A stretch of DNA of 5,956 bases, taken from the NCBI GenBank assembly GCA_013215905.1, contig JABSQI010000117.1, positions 1 through 5,956 of the forward strand, in the 5' to 3' direction. The position numbers were made by a program, and so were the translations under genes. Under the pieces are notes generated by a model. The model did no database searches, was not told the DNA's origin, and saw only the letters and a list, made by a program, of their open reading frames with translations. Shown in pieces: positions 5,770-5,956 of this stretch; within the stretch, counting starts at the first letter, position 1, and every line of letters starts with the position of its first letter. The DNA comes from Legionellales bacterium (lineage in GTDB: Bacteria; Pseudomonadota; Gammaproteobacteria; PIVX01).

Positions 5770-5956
5770 TGATTAAGTTTTTTTATAGTTATTATTTTTT
5801 TTGCTGTTTTAGGAGCTTTTTTAGAAAATATTCTAAAAGCATTATCACGCAAATTTTTACTTTTAGTATTATTTGATATACCTTCTATATTATATTTAAG
5901 AGCCTTTACTCCTTTTAATACAACTCTTGCATCAGCATGCGATAATTCAGATTCAG
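5760..5956 (-). pseudogene. 5' fragment of the split effector-like gene (runs off right edge)
   Basis: On the minus strand the frame is open from the window edge (first whole codon at 5954) for 64 codons to a TAG at 5762-5760. It reads SELSHADARVVLKGVKAL at the edge and later KAPKTAKKIITIKKLNH, then HTF-stop. The stop lies in the inserted sequence, just after the right-hand copy of the 17-bp repeat. The last native residues IKKLNH are repeated at the beginning of the downstream fragment, which continues HLLNRPSRLNL in the frame that 97 bp of extra DNA would shift. It is therefore the upstream part of the same gene, truncated by the insertion. The segment is lysine-rich and probably helical; its start codon and N-terminal domain lie outside the window. 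Confidence 0.72.
5770..5786. repeat. 17-bp direct repeat, copy 2 (right flank of insert)
   Basis: Identical to 5673-5689 over 17 bp, with the bases immediately outside differing. On the minus strand it encodes IKKLNH in the frame of the upstream gene fragment, one base out of phase with copy 1. Confidence 0.85.

Noticed and set aside
5672..5776. Plus-strand 34-codon frame covering the 80-bp insert
   Set aside because: It starts in the host gene sequence and ends in the second repeat copy, with no ribosome binding site. It is kept only as an observation about the insert, not as a gene.
1..5956. CRISPR array or complete insertion sequence
   Set aside because: No regularly spaced repeats and no transposase reading frame were found on either strand.

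Overview
The window is a low-GC (roughly one third by eye) bacterial segment. It most resembles a gammaproteobacterium of the Legionella/Coxiella kind, perhaps host-associated. UvrB reads like gammaproteobacterial UvrB. The aminotransferase is the class Ib type that I recall from Legionella and Rickettsia. The divergent uvrB / aspartate aminotransferase pair is, from memory, a layout also found in Pseudomonas. A DUF4156 (YjeI-like) lipoprotein fits the same view. The placement rests on remembered protein families, not on a search.

Left part (1-3160), mostly core genes. The N-terminal 370 codons of uvrB lie on the minus strand and run off the left edge. A MepB-family gene sits 18 bp upstream on the same strand, probably co-transcribed. 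After a 198-bp AT-rich divergent spacer comes a complete aspartate aminotransferase gene on the plus strand. It is followed 32 bp later by a tRNA-Asn(GUU) gene whose likely -35 box lies over the aminotransferase stop codon.

Right part (3161-5956), accessory in character. It holds an unrecognised small secreted protein (+), then on the minus strand a GIY-YIG nuclease-domain protein (UPF0213/YhbQ type) preceded 23 bp upstream by a DUF4156 lipoprotein, and finally a minus-strand gene with an effector-like C-terminal domain ending in an SGHYKP motif.

The most notable observation is that this last gene is broken. A 17-bp sequence is present twice (5673-5689 and 5770-5786), flanking 80 bp of richer GC. 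Both copies read IKKLNH, but in different frames. Removing one repeat plus the 80 bp (97 bp in all) restores one continuous reading frame from the right edge of the window down to position 4712. This looks like a small insertion with a target duplication that split the gene. The inserted 80 bp has no clear terminal inverted repeats and I do not recognise it.

The genes do not form one pathway: DNA repair (uvrB), amino acid metabolism (aatA) and translation (tRNA) sit beside probable envelope or host-interaction genes. I see no CRISPR array, complete transposase, riboswitch or convincing intrinsic terminator.
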